Positions 1-8,278 of a DNA stretch of 64,000 nt are shown here, one piece after another (position 1 is the stretch's first letter; every line of letters begins with the position of its first letter). The notes beneath the pieces are model-generated. The model searched no databases. It was not told the DNA's origin and saw only the letters and a list, made by a program, of their open reading frames with translations. Made by a program: the position numbers and the translations under genes. The DNA is taken from positions 3,844,001 to 3,908,000 of the forward strand of contig NZ_JBHWAB010000001.1 in NCBI RefSeq assembly GCF_042688525.2, in the 5' to 3' direction. This stretch comes from Haloimpatiens sp042688525 (lineage in GTDB: Bacteria; Bacillota; Clostridia; Clostridiales; Clostridiaceae).

Positions 1-137
1 TTCATTAATTTGTATAATTTAATATTCGGATGTTTAAATTCATTAGGGTCTCCCCATTTTAAAATAGATCTATACGTTCCTTCTAAAGGTTTCTCATTAT
101 TCCACTTAGGTATAAACTCATTTTCATTTTTATTCAT
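1..137 (-). CDS. FAD-linked oxidase (alkyl-DHAP synthase-like), N-terminal fragment
   Basis: Only the first 45 codons are in the window; the gene runs off the left edge. It starts at an ATG with a GGGGG run about ten bases upstream and follows the FGGY kinase gene by 32 bases, so it is the fifth gene of the glycerol 3-phosphate operon. The peptide contains PKWNNEKP and SILKWGDPNEF, which resembles the N-terminus of bacterial alkyldihydroxyacetonephosphate-synthase-like FAD-linked oxidases (their tryptophan/glycine/aspartate WGD motif). The family binds FAD and acts on glycerol-phosphate-type substrates or ether-lipid precursors. The assignment rests on a short N-terminus plus context and needs the rest of the gene. 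Confidence 0.6.
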   Translation of the reverse strand, partial: MNKNENEFIPKWNNEKPLEGTYRSILKWGDPNEFKHPNIKLYKLM

Positions 138-169
138 AAACTCTCATCCCCCATTTTATGCTTATGAAA

Positions 170-1723
170 CTATTCTTCAGGATAATTAGTTATGTGTTGA
201 AGTTCTTTATACATCTTTCTCAAACTACGATACATCCTCTTATAAACTCTATTATAAATTTCATTGTATATTTGTGTATTAGTATCATTAGGTATAAATT
301 CGTTCTTATAATGAACCATATTTTTCACTGCTTCTTCATAGCTTTTATAAACTCCAGTTCCAACAAAAACATTTATAGCTGCACCAAGTCCAGAAGTTTC
401 ATAAGTCTGTACTCTTAGTAATTTTATGTTAAACATATCTGCTGTAATTTGACATATAGCATTACTTTGTGAGCCTCCACCTGCTGCTATTACTTTTCTA
501 ATTGGTATCTTAGATTTTTTTTGTATTCTTTCAATCCCCTCGTATAATGCATAATTTATTCCTTCAATTATAGAACGATATAAATGATACTTAGTATGAA
601 TATCTCCAAACCCAATAACCGCACCTCTTGCCTCTGGAATTTTAAGGCCGGCGCCCCAATATGGTTGAAGAATAAGTCCATTACATCCCGGAGGTACACC
701 AGATAATTTATCATTTAATAAATCTTCAGTTGAAATATTTTTTTCTATTGACTTATATATTTCCTGTGAACAAAATTCCTTTTTAAACCATGATATCATC
801 CAATATCCTCTAAAGATTTCTATCTCAGGATTATAATATCCAGGAATAGCCGCTGGATAACAGGGCATAAATCTTATAGGTTCAAAGTACTTCTTAGAAG
901 TAGTTTGAACTGTAGCTGTAGTTCCAAAACTTACACTTATAGTATCTAAATTCATGCATCCATTTCCAAGTGTTTCACACCCTTTATCTGACCCTGATGC
1001 TATAACCAAAGTTCCTTCTTTTAATCCCATATCTTCGGCTGCTTTTTTTGTAACCTTTCCTATAACTTCTCCTGGCTCTATAAGTTGTGGAAGCTTTTTT
1101 TCTTCAATGCCAAACAAATACCATTTTAGATTTTTGTGAGATTTAGGCCAACGTCTTTGTCTATAATCAAAAGGAATGTGACCAATTTGACTTCCAATAG
1201 AATCTACAAATTTTCCTGTAAGTTTATATATAAAATATCCTGATAATAATAAATATTTATATGTGTTATTCCATATTTCTGGTTCATTTTCTTTTATCCA
1301 ATTAGCTTTAACTTTTTTCCTTACCACTTTCATACTTTTTGACATTCCAGCAAGTGAAAGTTCTAAATTATAAATAAAAGGTAGTTTTTTTTCACATTTA
1401 GCCATTCTTTGGTCAAGCCATATTATAGCTGACCTAAGTGGTTTACCGTATCTATCTACATTTATAACAGTATCTCTTTGAGTTGTAACCGAAATTCCAC
1501 TTATCTTCTTCCACTTATCTATCTCTGCTTCTTTAAGTTTAAGACAAGCTTCACAAGCACTATTCCAAAAAACATCCACATATTGTTCCGCAAATCCAGG
1601 CTTCTTTGAAAAATAAGGTTCAAAAGAAACTTTTTCTACTGCACATAATGTACCTACATTATCAAACAATAAAGCTCTAACACTTTGAGTACCACAATCA
1701 ATGCTTAAAGCATACTTCCTCAC
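170..1723 (-). CDS. FGGY-family carbohydrate kinase (glycerol kinase-like)
   Basis: A 517-residue sugar or polyol kinase. The N-terminal phosphate-binding motif DCGTQSVRALLF is at about residues 8-19 and the adenosine motif GGGSQS is near residue 415, as in FGGY kinases. I chose a GTG start at 1723: it has GGAGGG eight bases upstream and puts the DCGTQS motif at the normal place, whereas an ATG 14 codons earlier lies deep inside the previous gene. The start overlaps the DUF1667 gene by 26 bases, suggesting translational coupling. Placement in an operon with a GlpA-like dehydrogenase suggests glycerol or a related polyol as substrate. Xylulose or another sugar cannot be excluded from the sequence. 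Confidence 0.85.
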   Translation of the reverse strand: MRKYALSIDCGTQSVRALLFDNVGTLCAVEKVSFEPYFSKKPGFAEQYVDVFWNSACEACLKLKEAEIDKWKKISGISVTTQRDTVINVDRYGKPLRSAIIWLDQRMAKCEKKLPFIYNLELSLAGMSKSMKVVRKKVKANWIKENEPEIWNNTYKYLLLSGYFIYKLTGKFVDSIGSQIGHIPFDYRQRRWPKSHKNLKWYLFGIEEKKLPQLIEPGEVIGKVTKKAAEDMGLKEGTLVIASGSDKGCETLGNGCMNLDTISVSFGTTATVQTTSKKYFEPIRFMPCYPAAIPGYYNPEIEIFRGYWMISWFKKEFCSQEIYKSIEKNISTEDLLNDKLSGVPPGCNGLILQPYWGAGLKIPEARGAVIGFGDIHTKYHLYRSIIEGINYALYEGIERIQKKSKIPIRKVIAAGGGSQSNAICQITADMFNIKLLRVQTYETSGLGAAINVFVGTGVYKSYEEAVKNMVHYKNEFIPNDTNTQIYNEIYNRVYKRMYRSLRKMYKELQHITNYPEE

Positions 1724-2093
1724 TAAATTTACCCTCCAACAATTGCTGTAAATCTTCTGTAGCAATTACATCAATTTGCGTATCTAATATATTCTCTATT
1801 ATTATTTCTCCACAATTAACTGGTTTGTGTATAACTATCTTATTAATAATTTCCATTGCCCTTGATATTAACTCTTTCGGGATTTCTCCATTGGTTCTTA
1901 CCGAAATTCTTGGAAAGTTTTCAAAAATAGTTTTTACTGTTGTACATAAACTCCTTTTTGGATTTTTAATTTCATTTATTGCAAATTCTCTTCCTTTTTT
2001 ACACTTATTTCCTTCAATAATTAATTTTCCGTCCAATTCTTTAATTGTTATTTTACAACTATTGGGACACCCTATACAGGTTATTACTTTCAC
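1698..2093 (-). CDS. DUF1667 domain protein
   Basis: A 131-residue protein that begins at GTG (GGGGGTG eight to ten bases upstream). The N-terminus has the cysteine cluster CIGCPNSC followed by a further cysteine in NKCKKG and another in RSLCTTV. This is the signature of DUF1667, a small probable iron-sulfur or metal-binding protein regularly encoded with GlpA/GlpB-like oxidoreductases. It lies between the flavin oxidoreductase (43 bases upstream) and the FGGY kinase (overlapping). By position it may play the electron-transfer role that GlpC has in the enterobacterial anaerobic glycerol 3-phosphate dehydrogenase; that is inference. Confidence 0.85.
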   Translation of the reverse strand: MKVITCIGCPNSCKITIKELDGKLIIEGNKCKKGREFAINEIKNPKRSLCTTVKTIFENFPRISVRTNGEIPKELISRAMEIINKIVIHKPVNCGEIIIENILDTQIDVIATEDLQQLLEGKFSEEVCFKH

Positions 2094-2136
2094 TAAAACA
2101 CCCCCGAAAATAATTTACCATCATAGTTTTCACAAA

Positions 2137-3399
2137 TTATTTTAGACTTACCTCTATACTGTCATCTAATTTTAAGTTTATTTTAGATAAATCAATTTCT
2201 AATTTTTTCATTTCTGGTGGCCTTAAAAATGGAAATTTAATAGAATATACTATTTCATCATTATATTTAACTTTTACTTCAGGATTTTTATTAACCTCTT
2301 TAGAACGTACATACATTTTTAAATTTTTATTTTCAGATTGTATATCTATATATTGGGGTACTACATATAAGAAATCTTCATAAGGTATGTTTACTTTCAA
2401 CAATTTACGCTTATTACCTTTATACTTATTTTTTGAAAACAAAGCTGCATTTTTTCCTGCTGTTTCACCACTCTCAGAAACATAATCAACAAGATCATTT
2501 ACATGAAGTGAATTGCCGCATGAAAATACTCCTTCAATACTAGTCATTAAATTCTGGTCTACTATAGGACCTTTTGTATTTCTACTTATTTTTACTTCTA
2601 TCTTTTCAGCTATTTCATTTTCTGGGATAAGTCCTACAGATAAAATAATTCCATCACATTGGATAATTTCTTCTGTACCCTTAATTGGATTCATTTGTTT
2701 ATCAACCTCACATATTTCAACTGCTTCTACTTTGTCATGTCCAAATACTCTTGTAATTGTATGAGACAAATATAGAGGAATTGAAAAATCCTCAAGACAC
2801 TGTACTATATTCCTTGTAAGTCCTGAAGGTTGACTTTTTGCTTCATAAACTCCTAACACTTCTGCTCCTTCTAAAGTAAGTCTTCTTGCCATTATGAGAC
2901 CTATATCTCCACTACCTAAAATCACACATTTCTTACAAGGTAAATATCCTAATATATTTATAAAATATTGAGCAGTACCTGCATTATAAATACCTGCAGT
3001 TCTCTCTCCATATATAAATACCTGTTTAGAAGTTCTTTCTCTGCAACCACAAGCTAAAACTATAGACTTACTCTCAACATCCAAAATTCCCTCTGAAGTT
3101 ATAAGTTTTAATTTAAATTTATCCTCTTCCCTCTCTATTTCTGAAACAAAAGTAGATGTTTTTATATCCACATCTGTTCGTTTTAACATATTAATGTACC
3201 TTATAGCATATTCTGGTCCAGATAATTTTTCTCCAAATTTTACGAGTCCAAATCCATCATGAATACACTGCTTTAAAATCCCACCAAGTATTTCTTCTCT
3301 TTCAACTATTAAAGTTTCAGCTCCATTCTCATAAGCTGAAATTGAAGCTGCAAGTCCAGCCGGTCCTCCCCCTATTACAATTACATCATAATTTTTCAA
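2137..3399 (-). CDS. NAD(P)/FAD-dependent oxidoreductase (GlpB-like partner)
   Basis: A 420-residue flavoprotein. The N-terminal FAD-binding motif VIGGGPAGLAAS is at residues 8-19, the second dinucleotide motif ILGSGDIGLIMARRL is around residues 170-185, and the motif GVFSCGNSLH near residue 290 is typical of FAD proteins of this class. The start is TTG at 3399 with GGGGG ten bases upstream. It lies 38 bases after the GlpA-like gene. In Firmicutes and Thermotogales this oxidoreductase, DUF1667 and GlpA form a set thought to oxidise glycerol 3-phosphate and pass electrons to a cytosolic acceptor. The exact acceptor is unknown. Confidence 0.85.
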   Translation of the reverse strand: MKNYDVIVIGGGPAGLAASISAYENGAETLIVEREEILGGILKQCIHDGFGLVKFGEKLSGPEYAIRYINMLKRTDVDIKTSTFVSEIEREEDKFKLKLITSEGILDVESKSIVLACGCRERTSKQVFIYGERTAGIYNAGTAQYFINILGYLPCKKCVILGSGDIGLIMARRLTLEGAEVLGVYEAKSQPSGLTRNIVQCLEDFSIPLYLSHTITRVFGHDKVEAVEICEVDKQMNPIKGTEEIIQCDGIILSVGLIPENEIAEKIEVKISRNTKGPIVDQNLMTSIEGVFSCGNSLHVNDLVDYVSESGETAGKNAALFSKNKYKGNKRKLLKVNIPYEDFLYVVPQYIDIQSENKNLKMYVRSKEVNKNPEVKVKYNDEIVYSIKFPFLRPPEMKKLEIDLSKINLKLDDSIEVSLK

Positions 3400-3437
3400 T
3401 TATAAATCGCCCCCAACTTTTATAGGTAGATAACATA

Positions 3438-5144
3438 TTACTTTGTTTCTTTATCTAAAATATAAGATTTATTTCCTTTTTTTGTTACATTATCTAATTC
3501 TATTCCCGTTTCTTCTCTTATTATTTTCATAACTTGAGGCATACAAAAACCTCCTTGACATCTTCCCATTCCAGTTCTCACACGTCTCTTTACTGCATCT
3601 ACCGTTGTAGCAGGTATTGGTGATTTAATTGCATCTATTATTTCACCTTTACTTATCTCTTCACATCTACATATAACAACCCCATAGTCAGGATTTTTCT
3701 TTATAAGTTGCGCTCTTTCTGCAACACTCATTTTACTAAGACGTGGTATTTTCTTTCTATTTGGTTTCCAATTTTTTTTAGATTTTACCATCATATTTTT
3801 GCACAATATACTATAAGTTATCTTTTCAATTTCCTCTGCTATAGCAGGTGCAGATGCAACTCCTGGAGATTGTATTCCTGCAGCATGAACTAAATTTTTA
3901 ACATATTCAGATTTCTCTACTATAAAATCTTCTTCATAAGTAGCTGCTCTTATTCCTGAAAAGTAAGTTATTACATCTGATTTTTTTACATTAGATAAAA
4001 GATTTAATTGTCTTTTCAATATAGAGTTTATATTTTCTCTATTAGTTGAAAAATCTTCTCTGTAGGGTTGCTCATATGCATCCGGTCCTATAAGTAAATT
4101 ATCATCTATAGTTCTTACAATACCTCCACCTTTTGTATGTGTCTTGTTTATATTTAATTTTGGCTTAGCAATTACTGAATTTATTAAATATCCTTTCTTT
4201 TTATCTAATAAAGCTATTTCACCTTTTCTAGGGTGAATACTAAAAAATTCATCATTAGCCATAGCTGCAATCTTATCAGAATATACTCCAGCTGCATTAA
4301 TAACTACCTTAGGATATATATTTCCTCTATTTGTCCTAACCATAACAATTTTGTTTTTTTCTAATTTCATAGACATAACTATAGTATTTAATGATATTTC
4401 ACATCCATTATCTACTGCATTCTCACCATATGCTATTGTCATATTATAAGGAGATACCACACCTGTACTTGGTATCAATATTCCTCCACAAACACCTTTT
4501 TGTATAACATTAGGCTCCATTTCTCTTATTTGAGACAATGATAGTTTTTTAATACCTTCTACATTATTCTGCCATGCTCTTATTTTTAAATAAGGATATG
4601 CTAATTTCAGAAAATTATTATCTAATAATATAATTGACCCACATCTTTTAAAAGGTACATCTAATTCTTTTGTAACTTTTGAATATAATTTATTTCCCCT
4701 TACATTAAATAACGCTTTCTTACTACCTGGTTTAGGAACTATCCCTGGATGAACCATACCATCATTTCTAGATGATGCATGCATAGCAACATCGCTTTCT
4801 TTATCTACAAGCAAAATTGAAAATTGCCACTTTGAAAGTTCTCTTGCAATGGCACATCCTATAATTCCTCCCCCTATTATTAACACATCTACTTTTTTCT
4901 TATTAAGAATACCATCTTCAATTAAAGGTTTCCTTATATTGAGTTTATTAAAATTATCTATTTGTATATGATTAATTACTCCCTTATATCCTTTATTAGC
5001 AGCTATAATTCCTGCCTTTACTACCTCATCCCAATTATTAACGTTTCCTTCCAATAAAATAGATGAATGAAATTCCTTACAAAATATATTTTTAGAAACT
5101 TTCTTCTGTATATTAGTCTGAATTTTCTTTAACAATTCTGACAT
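3438..5144 (-). CDS. glpA: Glycerol-3-phosphate dehydrogenase, GlpA-like, with BFD iron-sulfur domain
   Basis: A 568-residue DAO-family flavoenzyme expected to oxidise glycerol 3-phosphate to dihydroxyacetone phosphate. The FAD motif VLIIGGGIIGCAIAREL begins near residue 87. A C-terminal BFD-like [2Fe-2S] domain is visible as CRCEE and GRCQGGFC. Ahead of the flavin motif is an unusual segment of about 80 residues; its central part (LLEGNVNNWDEVVKAGIIA, then GYKGVINHIQI) looks like a BON-type fold. The ATG at 5144 has GAGGGG seven bases upstream and is the first gene of the operon. A shorter protein from a later start is possible, but no ribosome binding site supports one. Confidence 0.85.
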   Translation of the reverse strand: MSELLKKIQTNIQKKVSKNIFCKEFHSSILLEGNVNNWDEVVKAGIIAANKGYKGVINHIQIDNFNKLNIRKPLIEDGILNKKKVDVLIIGGGIIGCAIARELSKWQFSILLVDKESDVAMHASSRNDGMVHPGIVPKPGSKKALFNVRGNKLYSKVTKELDVPFKRCGSIILLDNNFLKLAYPYLKIRAWQNNVEGIKKLSLSQIREMEPNVIQKGVCGGILIPSTGVVSPYNMTIAYGENAVDNGCEISLNTIVMSMKLEKNKIVMVRTNRGNIYPKVVINAAGVYSDKIAAMANDEFFSIHPRKGEIALLDKKKGYLINSVIAKPKLNINKTHTKGGGIVRTIDDNLLIGPDAYEQPYREDFSTNRENINSILKRQLNLLSNVKKSDVITYFSGIRAATYEEDFIVEKSEYVKNLVHAAGIQSPGVASAPAIAEEIEKITYSILCKNMMVKSKKNWKPNRKKIPRLSKMSVAERAQLIKKNPDYGVVICRCEEISKGEIIDAIKSPIPATTVDAVKRRVRTGMGRCQGGFCMPQVMKIIREETGIELDNVTKKGNKSYILDKETK

Positions 5145-5436
5145 TCAATCCCCTCACATTCATATAAAATTGAAGTTACAAAATATACAAAAAGTAATCA
5201 TAATATTATATTTATGATTGTCAGTATTTTAATATTATTAGTAAATTCAATTTTATCCCCTGACTAACTGCCCTAATACTCCCATCTTATATAATTGATA
5301 GATACGAGCAACCACATTCCTGCATAAATCGATTTAAATTTTACTTGATTGTGCATGAAAAATGTCACATTTTCCACATTATTCTTTCATAATTTACTTT
5401 AATAAAATTTTTATTGTATTTTTTTGAATTTTCTTG
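5145..5436. other. Intergenic leader region of the glycerol 3-phosphate operon
   Basis: No gene seen. This stretch lies upstream of the minus-strand glp operon and must hold its promoter. I see no convincing consensus promoter, antiterminator or catabolite site, only weak -10-like AT-rich patches around 5285-5300. Confidence 0.4.
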
Positions 5437-5465
5437 TTGAAATTCTTGCAATGTTAATGTATAAT
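5437..5465 (+). promoter_or_regulatory. Sigma-A promoter of candidate small RNA
   Basis: TTGAAA at 5437-5442, a 17-base spacer and TATAAT at 5460-5465. It points away from the glp operon and has no open reading frame of useful size after it, but an intrinsic terminator 120 bases on. Confidence 0.65.
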
Positions 5466-5471
5466 TAAACA

Positions 5472-5616
5472 CAAGAATAATGAAATTTAAATTGTTTTCA
5501 TTTTCCCTATTAAATATTTCCCTTGTAATTGTTTCCCTTAAATTATTCCCCTCATTGAAATACCTATAATATAGGTATTTCAAGAAAACCTCTTGCAAAT
5601 TGCAAGAGGTTTTTTT
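5472..5616 (+). ncRNA. Candidate small RNA with four UUCCC motifs
   Basis: A predicted transcript of about 145 nt runs from the consensus promoter at 5437-5465 to an intrinsic terminator at 5587-5616. It contains four UUCCC motifs starting at 5503, 5518, 5533 and 5546 in an otherwise A/U-rich, probably unpaired stretch, then a perfect 11-bp hairpin (5557-5581), then the terminator stem. Repeated C-rich motifs that pair with Shine-Dalgarno sequences are the hallmark of Firmicutes regulators such as RsaE/RoxS and LhrC. A 29-codon hydrophobic reading frame starts at 5480 but has no ribosome binding site, so an RNA function is preferred. No homologue is recognised. Confidence 0.55.
5587..5616 (+). 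terminator. Intrinsic terminator of candidate small RNA
   Basis: Perfect stem CCTCTTGCAA / TTGCAAGAGG with one-base loop, extended by A-T pairs and followed by seven T residues at 5610-5616 on the plus strand. Confidence 0.8.
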
Positions 5617-6149
5617 GAAATTTTGTTCAAAGCAATCTTTCAGACTACATTATAATTAAAATTTTATAACTATTTTGTATTTATGTATATAATTTTTATT
5701 ATTTGTAATATTTTGTTGTTTTTTGACAAATAATTCATCAATCCGTACTAATATCTATATATATTCATATAATTATTTACATTTATTACATTCAATTCAT
5801 TTCATTCTTAATTACATTATATTTTTATTTCTTATATTAAAATTATATTAAAATTATATAAAAATAATTTACATATATATTTATATAAGCACTCTTTTCA
5901 ACACAAAATATTATCATACATAATATCTGTAACTATTCTGTAATATTTTTTTATCCTTTTGTAACTCTTATTCATCTTTTATCAACTACATTAGATATTA
6001 AGATAAAAAACATAAACTTACATCCTATTAAAATATAAAATATTTTACTGAATTCTAACCTCTAAAATAGCTTATTAACATATATTGTATTATTTATGCT
6101 ATAATCTTAACATAGAATTTCAACGTTTTTTAGTTAGGAGGTTTTTTAC
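5617..6149. other. AT-rich intergenic region upstream of the two-component system
   Basis: No gene recognised. Extremely AT-rich with short direct repeats (for example CTGTAACTATTCTG near 5929-5942). A TATAAT at about 6101-6106 is a plausible -10 for the response regulator gene, but its -35 spacing is poor. Confidence 0.4.
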
Positions 6150-6842
6150 TTGAAAAATAAAATTCTTATAGTTGAGGACGAAAGTTCTATTAGAGGATTT
6201 CTAAAAATAAATTTTCAAAGAAATGATTTTATTGTTATAGAAGCTTCTACAGGTGAAGAAGGTATTCAAAAAGCTCACCTAGAAAAACCTGATATAGCTA
6301 TACTAGACGTAATGCTTCCTGGCATAGATGGTTTTCAAGTGTGTGAAAATCTAAGAAAAAGTTTTTCTAATATAGGAATAATAATGTTAACCGCCAAGAC
6401 CCAAGATATGGATAAAATAATGGGCTTAGAATTTGGTGCTGATGATTATGTATCAAAACCTTTTAATCCATTAGAATTAATACTAAGAGTAAAAGCATTA
6501 CTAAGAAGAATAGATAATAAAAAATCTGAGGAAGACAGTAATATCATAGAGTATCTTCCGTTTAAAATTGATACTTATGAACAAAAAGTTTATAAAAACG
6601 ATGAAGAATTAGATTTAACTCCTAAAGAGTACATGATTATGAAGATTTTTTTAGAGAATCCTGGAAAAGCTTTTAGTAGAAATGAGCTTTTAAATTTAGT
6701 ATGGGGATATAATTATGTAGGAGATACTAAAATTGTGGATGTTAACATACGACGTCTGAGAACAAAAATAGAAGAATGTTCTTCTTCTCCTAAATATATT
6801 GAAACAGTTTGGGGAACAGGGTACAGGTGGAAAAAAATATGA
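6150..6842 (+). CDS. OmpR/PhoB-family response regulator
   Basis: A 230-residue two-component response regulator. The receiver domain (about 1-120) has the acidic pair ED at residues 9-10, phospho-acceptor Asp53 in AILDVMLPG and Lys103 in SKPF. The C-terminal winged-helix DNA-binding domain ends with VWGTGYRWKK, typical of the OmpR class. The start is TTG at 6150 with TAGGAGG eight bases upstream. Its stop overlaps the ATG of the histidine kinase gene (ATGA), so the two are translationally coupled. Signal and targets are unknown; the downstream lipoprotein gene is a likely target or partner. Confidence 0.95.
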   Translation: MKNKILIVEDESSIRGFLKINFQRNDFIVIEASTGEEGIQKAHLEKPDIAILDVMLPGIDGFQVCENLRKSFSNIGIIMLTAKTQDMDKIMGLEFGADDYVSKPFNPLELILRVKALLRRIDNKKSEEDSNIIEYLPFKIDTYEQKVYKNDEELDLTPKEYMIMKIFLENPGKAFSRNELLNLVWGYNYVGDTKIVDVNIRRLRTKIEECSSSPKYIETVWGTGYRWKKI

Positions 6843-8224
6843 AAGAAAGTATAAAAAAAAGATTAGTAATAAACTTCATGTTAATTATATTAGTAACTGT
6901 TGTTATTTTAGAAATTCTTCTTATAAATACAATAAAGCAATATTACTATTATAATGTAGAAGAAACTCTTACTAACCAAATAAAACTTTCTTCAGATTTT
7001 TATTCTAGATATTTTTCTAATAGTTCATTAAAGGATAACATATTAAATAATGTAGATGTATTCTGGAAACAAACATCTGCTCAAGTTCAAATAATTGACA
7101 CTAATGGTACTGTTCTAATGGATTCTATAGGCCTAACACCACAAAAGCCTATAACTGATAGCGCCTTTAAAAAAGCTCTAAATGGTAGTTACGGCAAATG
7201 GATTGGAGAAGTACCTTATGATACTTCCAATGTTCTTGCTGTAACATATCCTCTTAAATCTAATAATAAAATAGTAGGTGTTTTGAGATTTATAACTTCC
7301 TTAAAAAATACCAATAAAGAAATTATGAATATTTCCTTTATTTTTATACTCATAGGTACTATTGCCGTAATAATATCTGCTATTTTTAGTATCTTTTTAT
7401 CCAATACAATAATAGGTCCTTTAAAAGAGGTAACTAAAGTAGCAGAAAAAATGGCTAAAGGTGACTTTAAATTAAGAACTGTAAAACATTCTAATGATGA
7501 ACTAGGTAAACTTTCTGATACTCTAAACTACATGGCTGATGAAATAGTAAAAAAGGATCAATTGAAAAATGAATTCATTTCATCAGTTTCACACGAACTT
7601 AGAACCCCTTTAACCTCTATAAAAGGTTGGGCCATAACATTAAAAATGGATGAATTAGAAGATAAACAATTAATCAGAGATGGTCTTGATATAATAGAAA
7701 ACGAAAGCGAACGGCTTACTGGAATGGTAGAAGAACTTCTAGATTTTTCTAAATTTGTATCTGGTAAAATAAAATTAAGTAAAAAAGAAACTGATATAAC
7801 AAAAATTATGCAATATATAGGAAAACATATGAACCCACGAGCTACTAGGGATAATATCTCTTTCATCATAAATTATCCAGAAAATATTCCATTAATGTTA
7901 ATAGATGAAAATAGAATAAAACAGGTTTTAATAAATGTTGTAGACAATGCTTTTAAATTTACTTCTCCAAATGGTAAAGTATCAATCAATGCAGTATGTG
8001 AAGATAAATACTTAACATTATGTATAGAAGATACTGGATGCGGTATAAGTAGTGATGAGCTTCCAAAAGTAAAAGAAAAGTTCTACAAAGGTAAAACTAG
8101 CAAATCACAAAACGGTATAGGTTTATCTATTTGCGATGAGATAATCAAACTACATAATGGACTTTTTATAATAGAAAGCCAAATTAATGTAGGAACAAAA
8201 GTATATATTAAATTACCACTTTAA
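6839..8224 (+). CDS. Sensor histidine kinase
   Basis: A 461-residue membrane histidine kinase pairing with the preceding regulator. Order: TM1 (about 11-31), extracytoplasmic sensor domain (32-164), TM2 (165-189), HAMP (190-243), HisKA with His252 in SSVSHELRTPLTS, then the ATPase domain with N box NVVDNAFKFT, G1 DTGCGIS and G2 GIGLSIC. The ATG at 6839 overlaps the regulator stop codon in an ATGA arrangement and has GGTGGA upstream; an in-frame ATG ten codons earlier is less likely. It resembles PhoR/ResE-type kinases, but the ligand is unknown. Confidence 0.95.
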   Translation: MKESIKKRLVINFMLIILVTVVILEILLINTIKQYYYYNVEETLTNQIKLSSDFYSRYFSNSSLKDNILNNVDVFWKQTSAQVQIIDTNGTVLMDSIGLTPQKPITDSAFKKALNGSYGKWIGEVPYDTSNVLAVTYPLKSNNKIVGVLRFITSLKNTNKEIMNISFIFILIGTIAVIISAIFSIFLSNTIIGPLKEVTKVAEKMAKGDFKLRTVKHSNDELGKLSDTLNYMADEIVKKDQLKNEFISSVSHELRTPLTSIKGWAITLKMDELEDKQLIRDGLDIIENESERLTGMVEELLDFSKFVSGKIKLSKKETDITKIMQYIGKHMNPRATRDNISFIINYPENIPLMLIDENRIKQVLINVVDNAFKFTSPNGKVSINAVCEDKYLTLCIEDTGCGISSDELPKVKEKFYKGKTSKSQNGIGLSICDEIIKLHNGLFIIESQINVGTKVYIKLPL

Positions 8225-8278
8225 TACTTAATTCTTATAAACATATTAATAATAGTTTATAAAAAGAGAGGATTTGTT

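Noticed and set aside
5480..5569. 29-codon hydrophobic frame within the candidate small RNA
   Set aside because: No Shine-Dalgarno sequence before the ATG; kept only as an alternative explanation for the repeated motifs.
5365..5598. 77-codon minus-strand frame in the glp upstream region
   Set aside because: It begins inside the small-RNA terminator hairpin, lacks a ribosome binding site and is opposite the candidate small RNA; its ETITREIFNRENEN periodicity is the reverse complement of the UUCCC repeats.
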